NCBI GenBank assembly: GCA_018699755.1
Contig: JABIRQ010000198.1
Coordinates: forward strand, 1 to 6,515
Reading direction: 5' to 3'
DNA from: Rhodospirillaceae bacterium
GTDB taxonomy: Bacteria; Pseudomonadota; Alphaproteobacteria; CADEGL01
DNA: 6,515 nucleotides
The notes beneath the pieces were generated by a model, which saw only the letters and a program-made list of their open reading frames with translations, was not told the DNA's origin and did no database searches. Below, in pieces: positions 1-5,878 of the stretch (the stretch's first letter is position 1; every line of letters begins with the position of its first letter). A program made the translations under genes and the position numbers.

Positions 1-1
1 C

Positions 2-295
2 GGGCTGGCCGATTTCGTGCGCGCCGCGCGGCGCGGCCCCGGCGGCCGCTCGATCCTCGCGCTGACCAGCACGGCGGCCAGGGGCAAGGCCTCCTGCATC
101 GTGCCGCGCCTGGCCGAGGGCGCCATGGCGACAGTCAGCCGGGCCGACGCCGACTATGTCGTCACCGAACACGGCATCGCCCACTTGCGCGACCTGCCGG
201 TGCGCCAGCGCGGCGACGCCCTGATCGAACTCGCCGCCCCGGCCTTTCGCGACGAATTACGGGCGGCATGGGGCGAGGTGATGAAGGGGCTCTAG
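2..295 (+). CDS. Acetyl-CoA hydrolase/CoA-transferase family protein, C-terminal part (5' end outside window)
   Basis: The frame is open from the window edge and ends at TAG 293-295, giving about 97 residues. They match the C-terminal domain of the acetyl-CoA hydrolase/4-hydroxybutyrate CoA-transferase family: a GGRSILAL-STA stretch, then SCIVPRL, then the family signature DYVVTEHGIAHLRDL, and a closing ALIELAAPAFRDEL helix. Members move CoA between acyl-CoA and short carboxylates, or hydrolyse acyl-CoA, in the cytoplasm. The catalytic glutamate normally lies further upstream and is not in the window, so activity and substrate cannot be judged. The gene converges on the PhyH-family gene, with 66 bases between the two stops. 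The family assignment is firm; the exact substrate (acetate, succinate, 4-hydroxybutyrate or propionate) is open. Confidence 0.9.
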   Translation, partial: GLADFVRAARRGPGGRSILALTSTAARGKASCIVPRLAEGAMATVSRADADYVVTEHGIAHLRDLPVRQRGDALIELAAPAFRDELRAAWGEVMKGL

Positions 296-321
296 GGCGT
301 CCAGAAACGAAGCTCGCTTTG

Positions 322-335
322 CGGCATGAATGCCG
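322..335. terminator. Small perfect hairpin between two convergent genes
   Basis: CGGCAT and ATGCCG are perfect inverted repeats separated by two bases, in the 66-base gap between the convergent stops of the CoA-transferase and PhyH genes. The location suits a bidirectional terminator. However, there is no clear T-run on either side and the stem is short, so termination is an inference. A second GC palindrome (CCGGCGCCGG) lies at 351-360, close to the PhyH stop. Confidence 0.25.
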
Positions 336-361
336 TGCCCTTGCGCGCGACCGGCGCCGGC

Positions 362-1258
362 CTACTCCGCCGCCTTCGTACCCTCGCCCGCCTGGGCGGC
401 GAAGATGGAGGTGTAGCCGCCGGACCAGTCGGGCGGGATGCGGCAGGGCAAGAGCTGGAGATGGGCCTGGCGGGCCGCTTCACCGCGCACGATCTCGCCG
501 GCATGGCTGCCCGGCAGGGGATAAGGGGTGTAGGGCATGGCGTCGGCCGCGCGGTAGGCGTTGATCAGCAGCGGCCTCCCGTCGGCCTTGCGGCTGGGCG
601 GCGAGCCGTGGACCAGGCGGGCCGAATGGACCGTGACCGAGCCTGCCGGGCCGGTCAGATGGCGCACCGCCGAGAGGTCGAGCCCGGCGACGGCGGCTCC
701 GTCCAGATGGCCCGTCCAGGCACCGTCCGCGCCGTAGTGATCGTAGAGCGGACCCTTGTGACTGCCCGGCAGGACGGCGAGCGGGCCGTCGCCCTCCTCC
801 ACGTCTTGGAGATAGATGCCGATGGCGAGGACCGCGTCGTTGGTGTGGGGATAGAAGGGGAAGTCCTGGTGCCAGGAAACTTCGTCCCCGCCCTCGTGCC
901 ATTTGAAATTCAGCTTGGAATGATGAAAGCCGATATCGGGACCCAGCAGATCGGTGGCCAGATCGGCAATCGGCCCGATCGAGAATTCCCAATAGATTTC
1001 AGACTGATCCTCGGGTGTCTTGATGCGCCGTATGAGCGGGCGGTCGGGGCCATGGCTGGGCGAGAGATCGAAAAGGTCGTCGGATTCGGTCCAGGACCGG
1101 CTCTTTTCCACGAAGCTCGAAGTGACGGCGCGCAAGCGGTCGAGCCAGGCGGCGTCGATGAAATTCTCGACCAGGAGATAGCCCTGCTCGAAATAGCTTT
1201 CCTGCTGGGCGCGGCTCAAGACGCGGGGCGGATGGGCGAGCACGGCATCGGGGGTCAT
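362..1258 (-). CDS. Phytanoyl-CoA dioxygenase (PhyH) family Fe(II)/2-oxoglutarate-dependent oxygenase
   Basis: This 298-residue protein has the length and pattern of bacterial PhyH-family oxygenases, cytoplasmic enzymes that hydroxylate a substrate using O2 and 2-oxoglutarate with a non-haem iron. The metal triad is visible: His130 and Asp132 in SWHQDFPFYPHTND, and the distal His217 in RLVHGSPPS. Arg228 follows eleven residues later, the same spacing as the 2-oxoglutarate-binding arginine in characterised members. An N-terminal LSRAQQESYFEQGYLLVENF segment is the usual start of the family ('...F...GY...'). ATG 1256-1258 is preceded by GAGG at 1265-1268 with a 6-base spacing, which supports this start. 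The natural substrate is not predictable; relatives act on phytanoyl-CoA, ectoine and many secondary metabolites. It lies downstream of the LysR gene on the same strand, but the 255-base repeat-bearing gap argues for separate transcription. Confidence 0.9.
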   Translation of the reverse strand: MTPDAVLAHPPRVLSRAQQESYFEQGYLLVENFIDAAWLDRLRAVTSSFVEKSRSWTESDDLFDLSPSHGPDRPLIRRIKTPEDQSEIYWEFSIGPIADLATDLLGPDIGFHHSKLNFKWHEGGDEVSWHQDFPFYPHTNDAVLAIGIYLQDVEEGDGPLAVLPGSHKGPLYDHYGADGAWTGHLDGAAVAGLDLSAVRHLTGPAGSVTVHSARLVHGSPPSRKADGRPLLINAYRAADAMPYTPYPLPGSHAGEIVRGEAARQAHLQLLPCRIPPDWSGGYTSIFAAQAGEGTKAAE

Positions 1259-1390
1259 AACAAACCTCGGGGCGAACCTCTGGGCGGTCTTCGATCGAAC
1301 CTGCCCGGAAAGCCTACGCCCGGATTCGGCGCGGGTCCACGCCGTGGCGGTGTTGGGCCCTACCAGGTCAGCACAGAACCGTCGTGCCGA

Positions 1391-1431
1391 TCATCCTTCG
1401 AGACGCGCGCTAACGCGCTCCTCAGGATGAG
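1391..1431 (+). repeat. Dispersed palindromic-type repeat, copy 1
   Basis: The segment begins TCATCCTTCGAGACGCG and ends GCGCTCCTCAGGATGAG. Its outer ends, CATCCT and AGGATG, are complementary, so it can fold alone. It resembles short intergenic repeats ('CCTTCGAGACG ... CTCCTCAGG') that I recognise as common in alphaproteobacterial genomes; this recognition comes from memory and is not searched. A diverged copy in opposite orientation lies 17 bases downstream. Confidence 0.6.
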
Positions 1432-1448
1432 AGATACAACAGTTTGGC

Positions 1449-1489
1449 CTCACCCTGAGGAGGCCCGCGTAGCAGCCGTCTCGAAGGGC
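1449..1489 (-). repeat. Dispersed palindromic-type repeat, copy 2 (inverted relative to copy 1)
   Basis: Read on the minus strand this contains CCCTTCGAGACG, then a diverged middle, then CCTCCTCAGGGTGAG. It matches both arms of copy 1, with a different centre. The two copies face each other over about 17 bases and could form one large cruciform or RNA hairpin. It starts 25 bases beyond the LysR stop, so it may also act as that gene's transcript end or stability element, which is an inference. Confidence 0.6.
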
Positions 1490-1513
1490 ATCTTTCCGCG
1501 TTCGACACGCGCC

Positions 1514-2446
1514 CTACAACTCCAGCCCCGCTTCCCAATAGGGCCGGGGGCCGATGACCTCGACCAGATAGTCGATGAAGGCGCGGACCCGGGGCGAAAG
1601 GTGGCGGTTGTGGGGGTAGACCGCGTAGATCGCCGTGTCCATCGCGGTCGGTGTGACCTGCCAGCCAGGGAAGGCGATGCACAGCTTGCCGGCCTGGATA
1701 TCCGGCCCGACCACCCAGCTCGGCAGGATCACGACGCCCAGCCCTTCGAGGGCCGCGGCGTGGAGGGCGTCGGCGTTGTTGACGTAGAGGTTGCCCTCGA
1801 CGGCCACGGCCTGATCCTCGCCGTCGGGCGCGCGCAGGCGCCAGGTGTGCTTGCCGCCCGCCTGGAACTTGTAAGCGATGCAGTTGTGGTCGCACAGGTC
1901 GCGCGGCTGCTCCGGCCGGCCATGGGCCTCGAAATAGGCCGGGCTGGCGCAGATGATGCGGCGGTTGGGCGCGAGCTTGCGGGCGATCAGGGCCGAATCG
2001 CGCAGCTCTCCGATCCGGATGGCGAGGTCCGCCCCTTCCTCCACCAGGTCGACATAGTTGTCGGTCAGGGTCAGGTCGACGGTGATCTCGGGGTAGCGGC
2101 GCAGGAATTCCGGCAGGGCCGGGGCGACATGCAGCCGCCCGAAGACGACGCCCGTGTTGAGGCGCAGGGTCCCGCGGGGCGAAGCCTCGAAGCGCGAGAC
2201 GGCCTGGTTCGCCGCCTCCATATCGGCGAGCACGCGCGCCGCGCGCTCGTGATAGAGCCGCCCGGCCTCGGTCAGGGCCAAGCGCCGGGTGGTGCGGTCG
2301 AGCAGGCGCACGCCGAGCTTGTCCTCCAGGGACGAAACCCCGCGGGAGACGGACGAGGGCGCAAGGCCCAGGCGCCGCCCCGCCTCCGAGAAGCTGCCCG
2401 CATCCACCACGGCCACGAAAAGCCGCATCGCGGCGCCGGTTTCCAT
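1514..2446 (-). CDS. LysR-type transcriptional regulator (CrgA/DmlR-like group)
   Basis: This is a 310-residue LysR regulator. Residues 5-65 form the winged helix-turn-helix: MRLFVAVVDAGSFSEAGRRLGL, then SSVSRGVSSLEDKLGVRLLDRTTRRLALTEAG. A linker helix leads to the effector-binding domain from about residue 92 to 298, with typical motifs such as DLAIRIGELRDSALIARKLAP and EGLGVVILPSWVV. The frame is open further upstream to 2578, but I start at ATG 2444-2446. The protein then begins METGAAMRLF as relatives do, and a strong GAGGAGG lies 7 bases upstream (2454-2460). Such regulators usually bind near their own promoter and control a divergent or adjacent gene in response to a small molecule. Divergent is the small gene at 2657, then the transporter; PhyH is downstream on the same strand. 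The target cannot be decided from sequence. Confidence 0.93.
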   Translation of the reverse strand: METGAAMRLFVAVVDAGSFSEAGRRLGLAPSSVSRGVSSLEDKLGVRLLDRTTRRLALTEAGRLYHERAARVLADMEAANQAVSRFEASPRGTLRLNTGVVFGRLHVAPALPEFLRRYPEITVDLTLTDNYVDLVEEGADLAIRIGELRDSALIARKLAPNRRIICASPAYFEAHGRPEQPRDLCDHNCIAYKFQAGGKHTWRLRAPDGEDQAVAVEGNLYVNNADALHAAALEGLGVVILPSWVVGPDIQAGKLCIAFPGWQVTPTAMDTAIYAVYPHNRHLSPRVRAFIDYLVEVIGPRPYWEAGLEL

Positions 2447-2547
2447 TGTTCTTCCTCCTCTATGTCCGGCCGTCTGTCGCGGGTTGATGCCGAGCCACCA
2501 GCCTGCCCGCCGCCTTTTTCGGATGTCGTGCGAAGTTCCATGGTTCG

Positions 2548-2578
2548 TGCATATTATGCAAAGAACATGAACTTTCAA
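2548..2578 (-). promoter_or_regulatory. Candidate LysR-gene promoter overlapping a perfect palindrome
   Basis: On the minus strand TTGAAA (2573-2578) is followed after 16 bases by TAATAT (2551-2556), a fair sigma-70-type pair for the LysR gene, giving a leader of roughly 100 bases. The -10 lies inside a perfect 6-1-6 palindrome at 2548-2560 (TGCATA-T-TATGCA), which also fits the T-N11-A pattern of LysR-family operators. Autoregulation by the LysR protein would fit. The surrounding 2540-2615 stretch is markedly AT-richer than the rest of the window. A perfect TATAAT is also present on the minus strand at 2584-2589 but lacks a good -35. Confidence 0.4.
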
Positions 2579-2656
2579 ATCCTATTATAAATTCAAAGAG
2601 AGGTAATTAGATTGCTGTCTCCCGCCTCTCGCGACCCCGAAGCGCCGGAGACTCCG

Positions 2657-2875
2657 ATGATCGAGCGCCCCGACCCGAATCCCGCTTCCCTCGACCCGCT
2701 CACGATCGAGCGCCATCTGCGGGAGGCCCGCCTCCTGCGTGGCACCGCCATCCGCGGCCTGTTCGCCTCGGCGAGCGGGATCGCCATCATCGCCTGGGCC
2801 CCGACGGGCGATGCGGTCCGGGCCCGCCTCCACCGGCGGCGGCCAATCTTCGTCCCGCGCCTGGCCTGCCGATAG
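2657..2875 (+). CDS. Small hypothetical protein, 72 residues
   Basis: I chose ATG 2657, which has GGAG at 2647-2650 with a 6-base spacing. An in-frame TTG at 2612 preceded by AGAGAGG is an alternative that adds 15 residues. The protein has a proline-rich start, then an amphipathic helix (LTIERHLREARLLRGTAIRGLF) leading into ASASGIAIIAW, and a basic arginine-rich tail. The helix recalls small alphaproteobacterial proteins with an 'EARRLRAEAI..LF' pattern, but I cannot name the family. A short hydrophobic stretch (FASASGIAIIAWA) is too short for a confident membrane span. It is divergent from the LysR gene and ends 109 bases before the transporter. Function unknown; the tail looks less protein-like than the first 50 residues. 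Confidence 0.45.
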   Translation: MIERPDPNPASLDPLTIERHLREARLLRGTAIRGLFASASGIAIIAWAPTGDAVRARLHRRRPIFVPRLACR

Positions 2876-2896
2876 GCGCTTCCCCAAACGGCACGG

Positions 2897-2924
2897 TTTA
2901 GGACATTGTGGGATTTAGGACATT
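2897..2924 (+). repeat. Two 11-bp direct repeats (period 17) upstream of the transporter
   Basis: TTTAGGACATT occurs at 2897-2907 and again at 2914-2924, exactly 17 bases apart. Two identical sites with this spacing could be tandem binding sites for a regulator of the transporter gene. They could also be the end of a lost insertion sequence of the kind with repeated transposase sites at its ends. No transposase gene is visible nearby. Confidence 0.55.
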
Positions 2925-2968
2925 CGGGCCACGTCTGGTATTCATCCGCACTCGTTTCGGCCCGAATG
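2921..2968. promoter_or_regulatory. Perfect 10-bp inverted repeat in the transporter leader
   Basis: CATTCGGGCC (2921-2930) and GGCCCGAATG (2959-2968) are exact reverse complements across a 28-base spacer. The right arm ends 16 bases before the transporter ATG, and the left arm overlaps the second TTTAGGACATT repeat. In RNA this gives a stable GC-rich stem close to the ribosome site, so a role in translation or operator function is plausible. It could also be a remnant of a small mobile element. Confidence 0.5.
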
Positions 2969-2984
2969 CGCGAGACCCCTTTCC

Positions 2985-4208
2985 ATGGTCGTTTCCGATA
3001 TCCGCTCGGAAGCCCGTTGGCTTTCGAGCGGCTTCCTTCTGACGCTTTGCTCGAGCTTCGGCCAAACCTATTTCATCGCCCTCTTCGCCGGGCATCTGAA
3101 AGCCGACCTGGCCCTGTCGGACGGGCAGTTCGGCGGGCTCTACACGATCGGCACCCTGGGCAGCGCGGCGATGCTGATCTGGGCCGGCAAACTGGCCGAC
3201 CGGTTCCCGATCCGTTGGCTCGGGGTCGGCGTGATGGCGGGCCTGGCGGCGACCGCGCTCGGCATGTCCTTCGTCGAATCCGCCTGGTCCCTCGGCCTCG
3301 CCCTGTTCGGCCTGCGCTTCTTCGGCCAGGGCATGATGGGCCATGTGGCGATGACCGCCATGGGCCGATGGTTCAACCGAAAACGGGGCCGCGCCGTGGC
3401 CATCGCCGGTCTCGGCTTCCCGGCGGGCGAAGCCCTGTTCCCGCTGATCGTGGTGGCCGCCATCGGCCTGGTCGGCTGGCGCATGACCTGGCTTGCCGCG
3501 GGGATCCTGCTGGCGACGGTCCCGATCTTCGTCCTGATCTTCCTGCTGAAGCGCGAGCGCGTCCCGACGCGCGGTCGGGCCGCGACGGGCCGACCGGATC
3601 CGCTGCCCAGCCAGCGCCAATGGACGCGCAGCGAGGTGCTGCGTTGCCCGCTTTTCTACGCCCTGATGCCCGGCCTGCTCGGCCCGCCCTTTATCCAGAC
3701 CGGCATATTCTTCAATCAGGTCGCCATCGTGGAATGGCGCGGCTGGGACCTGGCCTGGTTCGCGGCCAGCTTTCCGATCCTGGCCGGGGCGAACGTGCTG
3801 ACGGCGCTCGGCGCGGGCTGGCTGGTCGACCGCGTCGGCGCCCGGCGCATTCTCCCGCTGTTCCAGATCCCTCTCGGGCTCTCGATCGTCCTGCTGGTTC
3901 TGGTGCCGGAGCCCTATATCCTGCTCGCCGTCATGGCCCTGATCGGCGTTTCGCACGGCGGCGCCTCGACGATCCAGGGCGCGGTCTGGGCCGAGCTTTT
4001 CGGCATCCGACATCTGGGCGCGATCCGGGGCGTGGCGACGGCCGTGATGATCTGCGCCACGGCGCTGTCCCCCGGGTTGATGGGCGTGCTGATCGATGCC
4101 GGCATCGCGCTCGAAGGGCAGTTGATCGCCATGGCCGCCTATTGCTTCGCCGCCGCTGTCTGGATGACGGCCGTGTCGATGCGGCTGAGCCGCGTCGTCG
4201 CGGCCTGA
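2985..4208 (+). CDS. Major facilitator superfamily (MFS) transporter, 12-TM type
   Basis: This 407-residue inner-membrane protein has the alternating hydrophobic segments of a 12-helix MFS carrier. Motif A lies after the second helix (GKLADRFPIRWLG, residues 68-80) and its counterpart in the second half is GWLVDRVGARR (278-288). A charged loop at about 189-220 (LLKRERVPTRGRAATGRP) joins the two six-helix halves. The first helix region, LLTLCSSFGQTYFIALFAGHLK, matches a group of proteobacterial MFS proteins usually annotated only as MFS transporter, loosely like oxalate or monocarboxylate porters. Substrate and direction are unknown. ATG 2985 gives a normal N-terminus, but the ribosome site is weak (GAGA at 2972-2975, 9 bases away). 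The direct and inverted repeats just upstream may control it. Third positions are GC-rich, like the neighbours. Confidence 0.93.
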   Translation: MVVSDIRSEARWLSSGFLLTLCSSFGQTYFIALFAGHLKADLALSDGQFGGLYTIGTLGSAAMLIWAGKLADRFPIRWLGVGVMAGLAATALGMSFVESAWSLGLALFGLRFFGQGMMGHVAMTAMGRWFNRKRGRAVAIAGLGFPAGEALFPLIVVAAIGLVGWRMTWLAAGILLATVPIFVLIFLLKRERVPTRGRAATGRPDPLPSQRQWTRSEVLRCPLFYALMPGLLGPPFIQTGIFFNQVAIVEWRGWDLAWFAASFPILAGANVLTALGAGWLVDRVGARRILPLFQIPLGLSIVLLVLVPEPYILLAVMALIGVSHGGASTIQGAVWAELFGIRHLGAIRGVATAVMICATALSPGLMGVLIDAGIALEGQLIAMAAYCFAAAVWMTAVSMRLSRVVAA

Positions 4209-4222
4209 CGCCGGTCGACCTG

Positions 4223-4271
4223 CCCTGGATGCCCTGCCCTGGACGCCCGGCCCTGGACGCCCGGCCCTGGA
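4223..4271 (+). repeat. 14-bp tandem repeat, about 3.5 copies
   Basis: Copies lie at 4223-4236 (CCCTGGATGCCCTG, diverged), 4237-4250 and 4251-4264 (both CCCTGGACGCCCGG), with a partial copy at 4265-4271. The array starts 15 bases after the transporter stop and ends just before the promoter of the small-protein gene. It is noncoding and looks like a product of replication slippage. Confidence 0.85.
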
Positions 4272-4274
4272 AGA

Positions 4275-4302
4275 TTGCGCCGGGCGCGGGGAATCCGATA
4301 CT
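4275..4302 (+). promoter_or_regulatory. Candidate promoter of the intact small-protein gene (copy A)
   Basis: TTGCGC (4275-4280) and GATACT (4297-4302) are separated by 16 bases. The same arrangement, TTGCGT-16-GATACT, precedes the paralogous copy at 5976-6003, while surrounding bases differ. Its retention in both copies is the main support. Expected transcription start is near 4309, giving a leader of about 58 bases. Confidence 0.5.
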
Positions 4303-4366
4303 AATCCGATACGAGAGGGCCCCGCGCTCCGCATCCGGAGCCAACGCAAGCCGAGAGACAACCGCC

Positions 4367-4570
4367 ATGCGCATCCCGATGGTGCAGACCCGCGTCCACC
4401 TGGAATTCACCGATGGAACCAGTGTCGACGCCAGCCTCTATATCAGCGCCACGGGGCGTGTGCAGGACGTGCTGAACGACGATCGCCTGTTCGTCCCGCT
4501 CAATGTCCAGGGCCATGTTGAGATGATCAACAAGAACCAGATCCGCCGGGTCGTGCCGAACGACGGCTAG
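4367..4570 (+). CDS. Small conserved protein, 67 residues (copy A, intact)
   Basis: The protein starts MRIPMVQTRVHLEFTDGTSV and ends with RRVVPNDG at TAG 4568-4570. It alternates short beta-like stretches (VHLEFTDGT, DASLYIS, RLFVPLNV, HVEMINKNQIRRVVP) and has no signal peptide or membrane segment. The pattern suggests a small cytoplasmic beta-barrel; it reminds me of the DUF6812-type proteins, a weak match from memory. A paralogue with 47 of 67 identical positions lies at 6049-6252, which shows this is a real gene. GAGAG at 4353-4357 lies 9 bases before ATG 4367. Its stop overlaps the opposing stop of the oxygenase remnant in a shared CTAG. Function is unknown; repeated pairing with a Rieske oxygenase gene hints at a link. 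Confidence 0.8.
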   Translation: MRIPMVQTRVHLEFTDGTSVDASLYISATGRVQDVLNDDRLFVPLNVQGHVEMINKNQIRRVVPNDG

Positions 4571-4875
4571 GCGCTCTCCGCCAGGGCTTCCGCGATGGCC
4601 CGGTGGAAATGGGCCAGGCCCTTCTCGTAGCGGCCGAAGGTGAGGTGGCGGTTCGCCCCGCTGGCGAAGTTCTCCTGCACCCCGCGGGCGACGGCGAAAT
4701 CCTCGGCCAGGGCGGTCTTGATAAGGGCGGCCTGCTTGTCCCAATAGGTCCGCGAATCGCCAGCCGGCTCCTCGTCCAGGCAGAAGCTCAAGCGCATCAC
4801 GGAGCGGCCGGAACCGCGCGCGACAGGCGCTCCCCATCGCCATGCGATGTCAAATGGCGGACGATCCCAAACCAT
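4567..4875 (-). pseudogene. C-terminal remnant of a Rieske-type ring-hydroxylating oxygenase large subunit (copy A)
   Basis: The recognisable part starts near MRLSFCLDEE (about 4797) and runs YWDKQAALIKTALAEDF, ARGVQENF, then FGRYEKGLAHFHRAIAEAL to TAG (4567-4569). This is the C-terminal end of the catalytic domain of Rieske oxygenase alpha subunits. The Asp of ALAEDF is probably the third mononuclear-iron ligand. The Rieske cluster domain (CxH...CxxH) and the two iron-binding histidines are absent: the frame closes at a stop at 4903-4905, and the amidinotransferase gene ends at 4892. Full-length members have about 350-450 residues, so this is a fragment of at most about 110 and cannot be an active oxygenase alone. 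A near-identical block at 6371-6515 belongs to a second copy. It may still be transcribed by read-through from the amidinotransferase gene. Confidence 0.75.
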
Positions 4876-4891
4876 CCAGCGAACCGAACGC

Positions 4892-5878
4892 CTAGGTCCG
4901 GATCAAGGGCTGGTGGGCACAGCGGAAGGAGCCGCCACAACGGTAGACGGCGCCGTAGGGCAGACGGATCACCTCGAACTTGCGGGCCTTCAATTCCCTC
5001 TCCAGCCAGTCGTGCTCGGCCTCCGACGGGATCACGATGGTCCGGTCGTCGAGCACAAGATGGTTGGTCGCCAATTGCTCGTTGCACTGGTCCTTGGTCG
5101 CTTGGATCACGTCCCAATCGGCGATGTAGTCGGGCAGGCCGTCCAGGAAGGCCTCGACGCAGGCGATGGCCACGCCCTCGCGCGGGCAGCACAGCACGCA
5201 GTCGAGATGCTGGAAGCAACTCGGGTCGAGCCTGCATATCTCGACGTCGTAGTCGGGGCCGAGGGCGTGCTGGAGCCAGCGCGCGCCTTCCGGATTGCTG
5301 CAATGGCCCGAATGGCCGACCAGGATCTTGCGATCGAGGACGAAGACGTCGCCGCCCTCGAGATAGCCCCAGCCGGGCCCTTCCATCGAGTCGTCCGCGC
5401 CGCAATCGGGCTGGGAGTAGTAGCGGGCGCCGCGGTCCATGGTCGCAGCCAGGATGTGGCGCACGGGAAAGCGCTGGCGGCGGTGAAACAGCGAGCGCGG
5501 GGCGAGCTCGATCACGTGGTTGCCGATGGTGACGAAGGGGTCGCGCAGCCAGCCGGTCATCGAGCCGTGATTCTCGCCCCGGGGAAAGCGCATGTTGGCT
5601 TCGGTATGGGCGATGGGCTGGTGGACGGTGATGCCCTGGCGGATCAGGAACTCGACCGCGCCGTCGATCTGGCTCTTCCAGGCGGCAAAGAATTCCGGAT
5701 CGCTCTCCTCAACGTCGCGCTCGGCATGGTCGTACCAGGCCCGGCGCACCCCGCCGGTGGGGCGCAGTTCCGCATCCTGCAGGAATTTGGGCCAGACGAA
5801 CTGGCCGCTCCAGCCATAGACGCACTCCTTCAAGGTGCCCCACTCAGCCCGGACGTAGATCGGCTCCGCACTCATCAT
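4892..5878 (-). CDS. Amidinotransferase-family protein (glycine/inosamine amidinotransferase-like)
   Basis: This 328-residue cytoplasmic protein is of the guanidino-group-modifying superfamily (amidinotransferases, arginine deiminase, dimethylarginine hydrolase). Visible active-site pieces are WLRDPFVTIGN (about 110-120), LEGGDVFV with Glu174 and Asp177, HLD with His224 (222-226), and a C-terminal GGSFRC with Cys320, the expected nucleophile that forms the amidino-thioester. The 'GG-F-C' ending is closer to glycine amidinotransferase (GGGFHC) than to arginine deiminase, so transfer of an amidino group from arginine is the best guess; hydrolysis is possible. It has 12 cysteines, several around His224 (CFQHLDCVLCC), which is unusual. 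There are two adjacent ATGs (5876-5878 and 5873-5875); AAGGG and GGTGGGG just upstream fit the second at least as well. It lies between the duplicated modules and is divergent from copy B. Confidence 0.88.
   Translation of the reverse strand: MMSAEPIYVRAEWGTLKECVYGWSGQFVWPKFLQDAELRPTGGVRRAWYDHAERDVEESDPEFFAAWKSQIDGAVEFLIRQGITVHQPIAHTEANMRFPRGENHGSMTGWLRDPFVTIGNHVIELAPRSLFHRRQRFPVRHILAATMDRGARYYSQPDCGADDSMEGPGWGYLEGGDVFVLDRKILVGHSGHCSNPEGARWLQHALGPDYDVEICRLDPSCFQHLDCVLCCPREGVAIACVEAFLDGLPDYIADWDVIQATKDQCNEQLATNHLVLDDRTIVIPSEAEHDWLERELKARKFEVIRLPYGAVYRCGGSFRCAHQPLIRT

Noticed and set aside
1337..1347. CCACG-C-CGTGG palindrome upstream of PhyH
   Set aside because: Short and of a kind expected by chance in GC-rich DNA; no promoter boxes found next to it.
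1391..1489. Possible CRISPR-like array
   Set aside because: Only two copies, facing opposite ways, with no regular spacers; better explained as dispersed palindromic repeats.
2447..2578. N-terminal extension of the LysR protein from 2578
   Set aside because: It adds 44 residues not seen in the family and would start inside the promoter/palindrome region; ATG 2446 has a strong GAGGAGG and family-like start.
326..2590. A 754-codon open frame on + across PhyH, the spacer and LysR
   Set aside because: It is antisense to two well-recognised genes and the repeat spacer; its product is Gly/Arg/Ala-rich without any domain. It reflects GC-rich third positions on the other strand.
2898..4361. A 487-codon - frame opposite the transporter
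   Set aside because: Composition dominated by Gln, Arg, Gly and Asp with no recognisable fold; it mirrors the transporter codons.
2906..4570. A 554-codon + frame that includes the 67-residue small protein as its end
   Set aside because: Most of it is a shifted frame of the MFS transporter, very Arg/Pro-rich. Only the last 67 codons are homologous to the paralogue at 6049 and have their own start and ribosome site.
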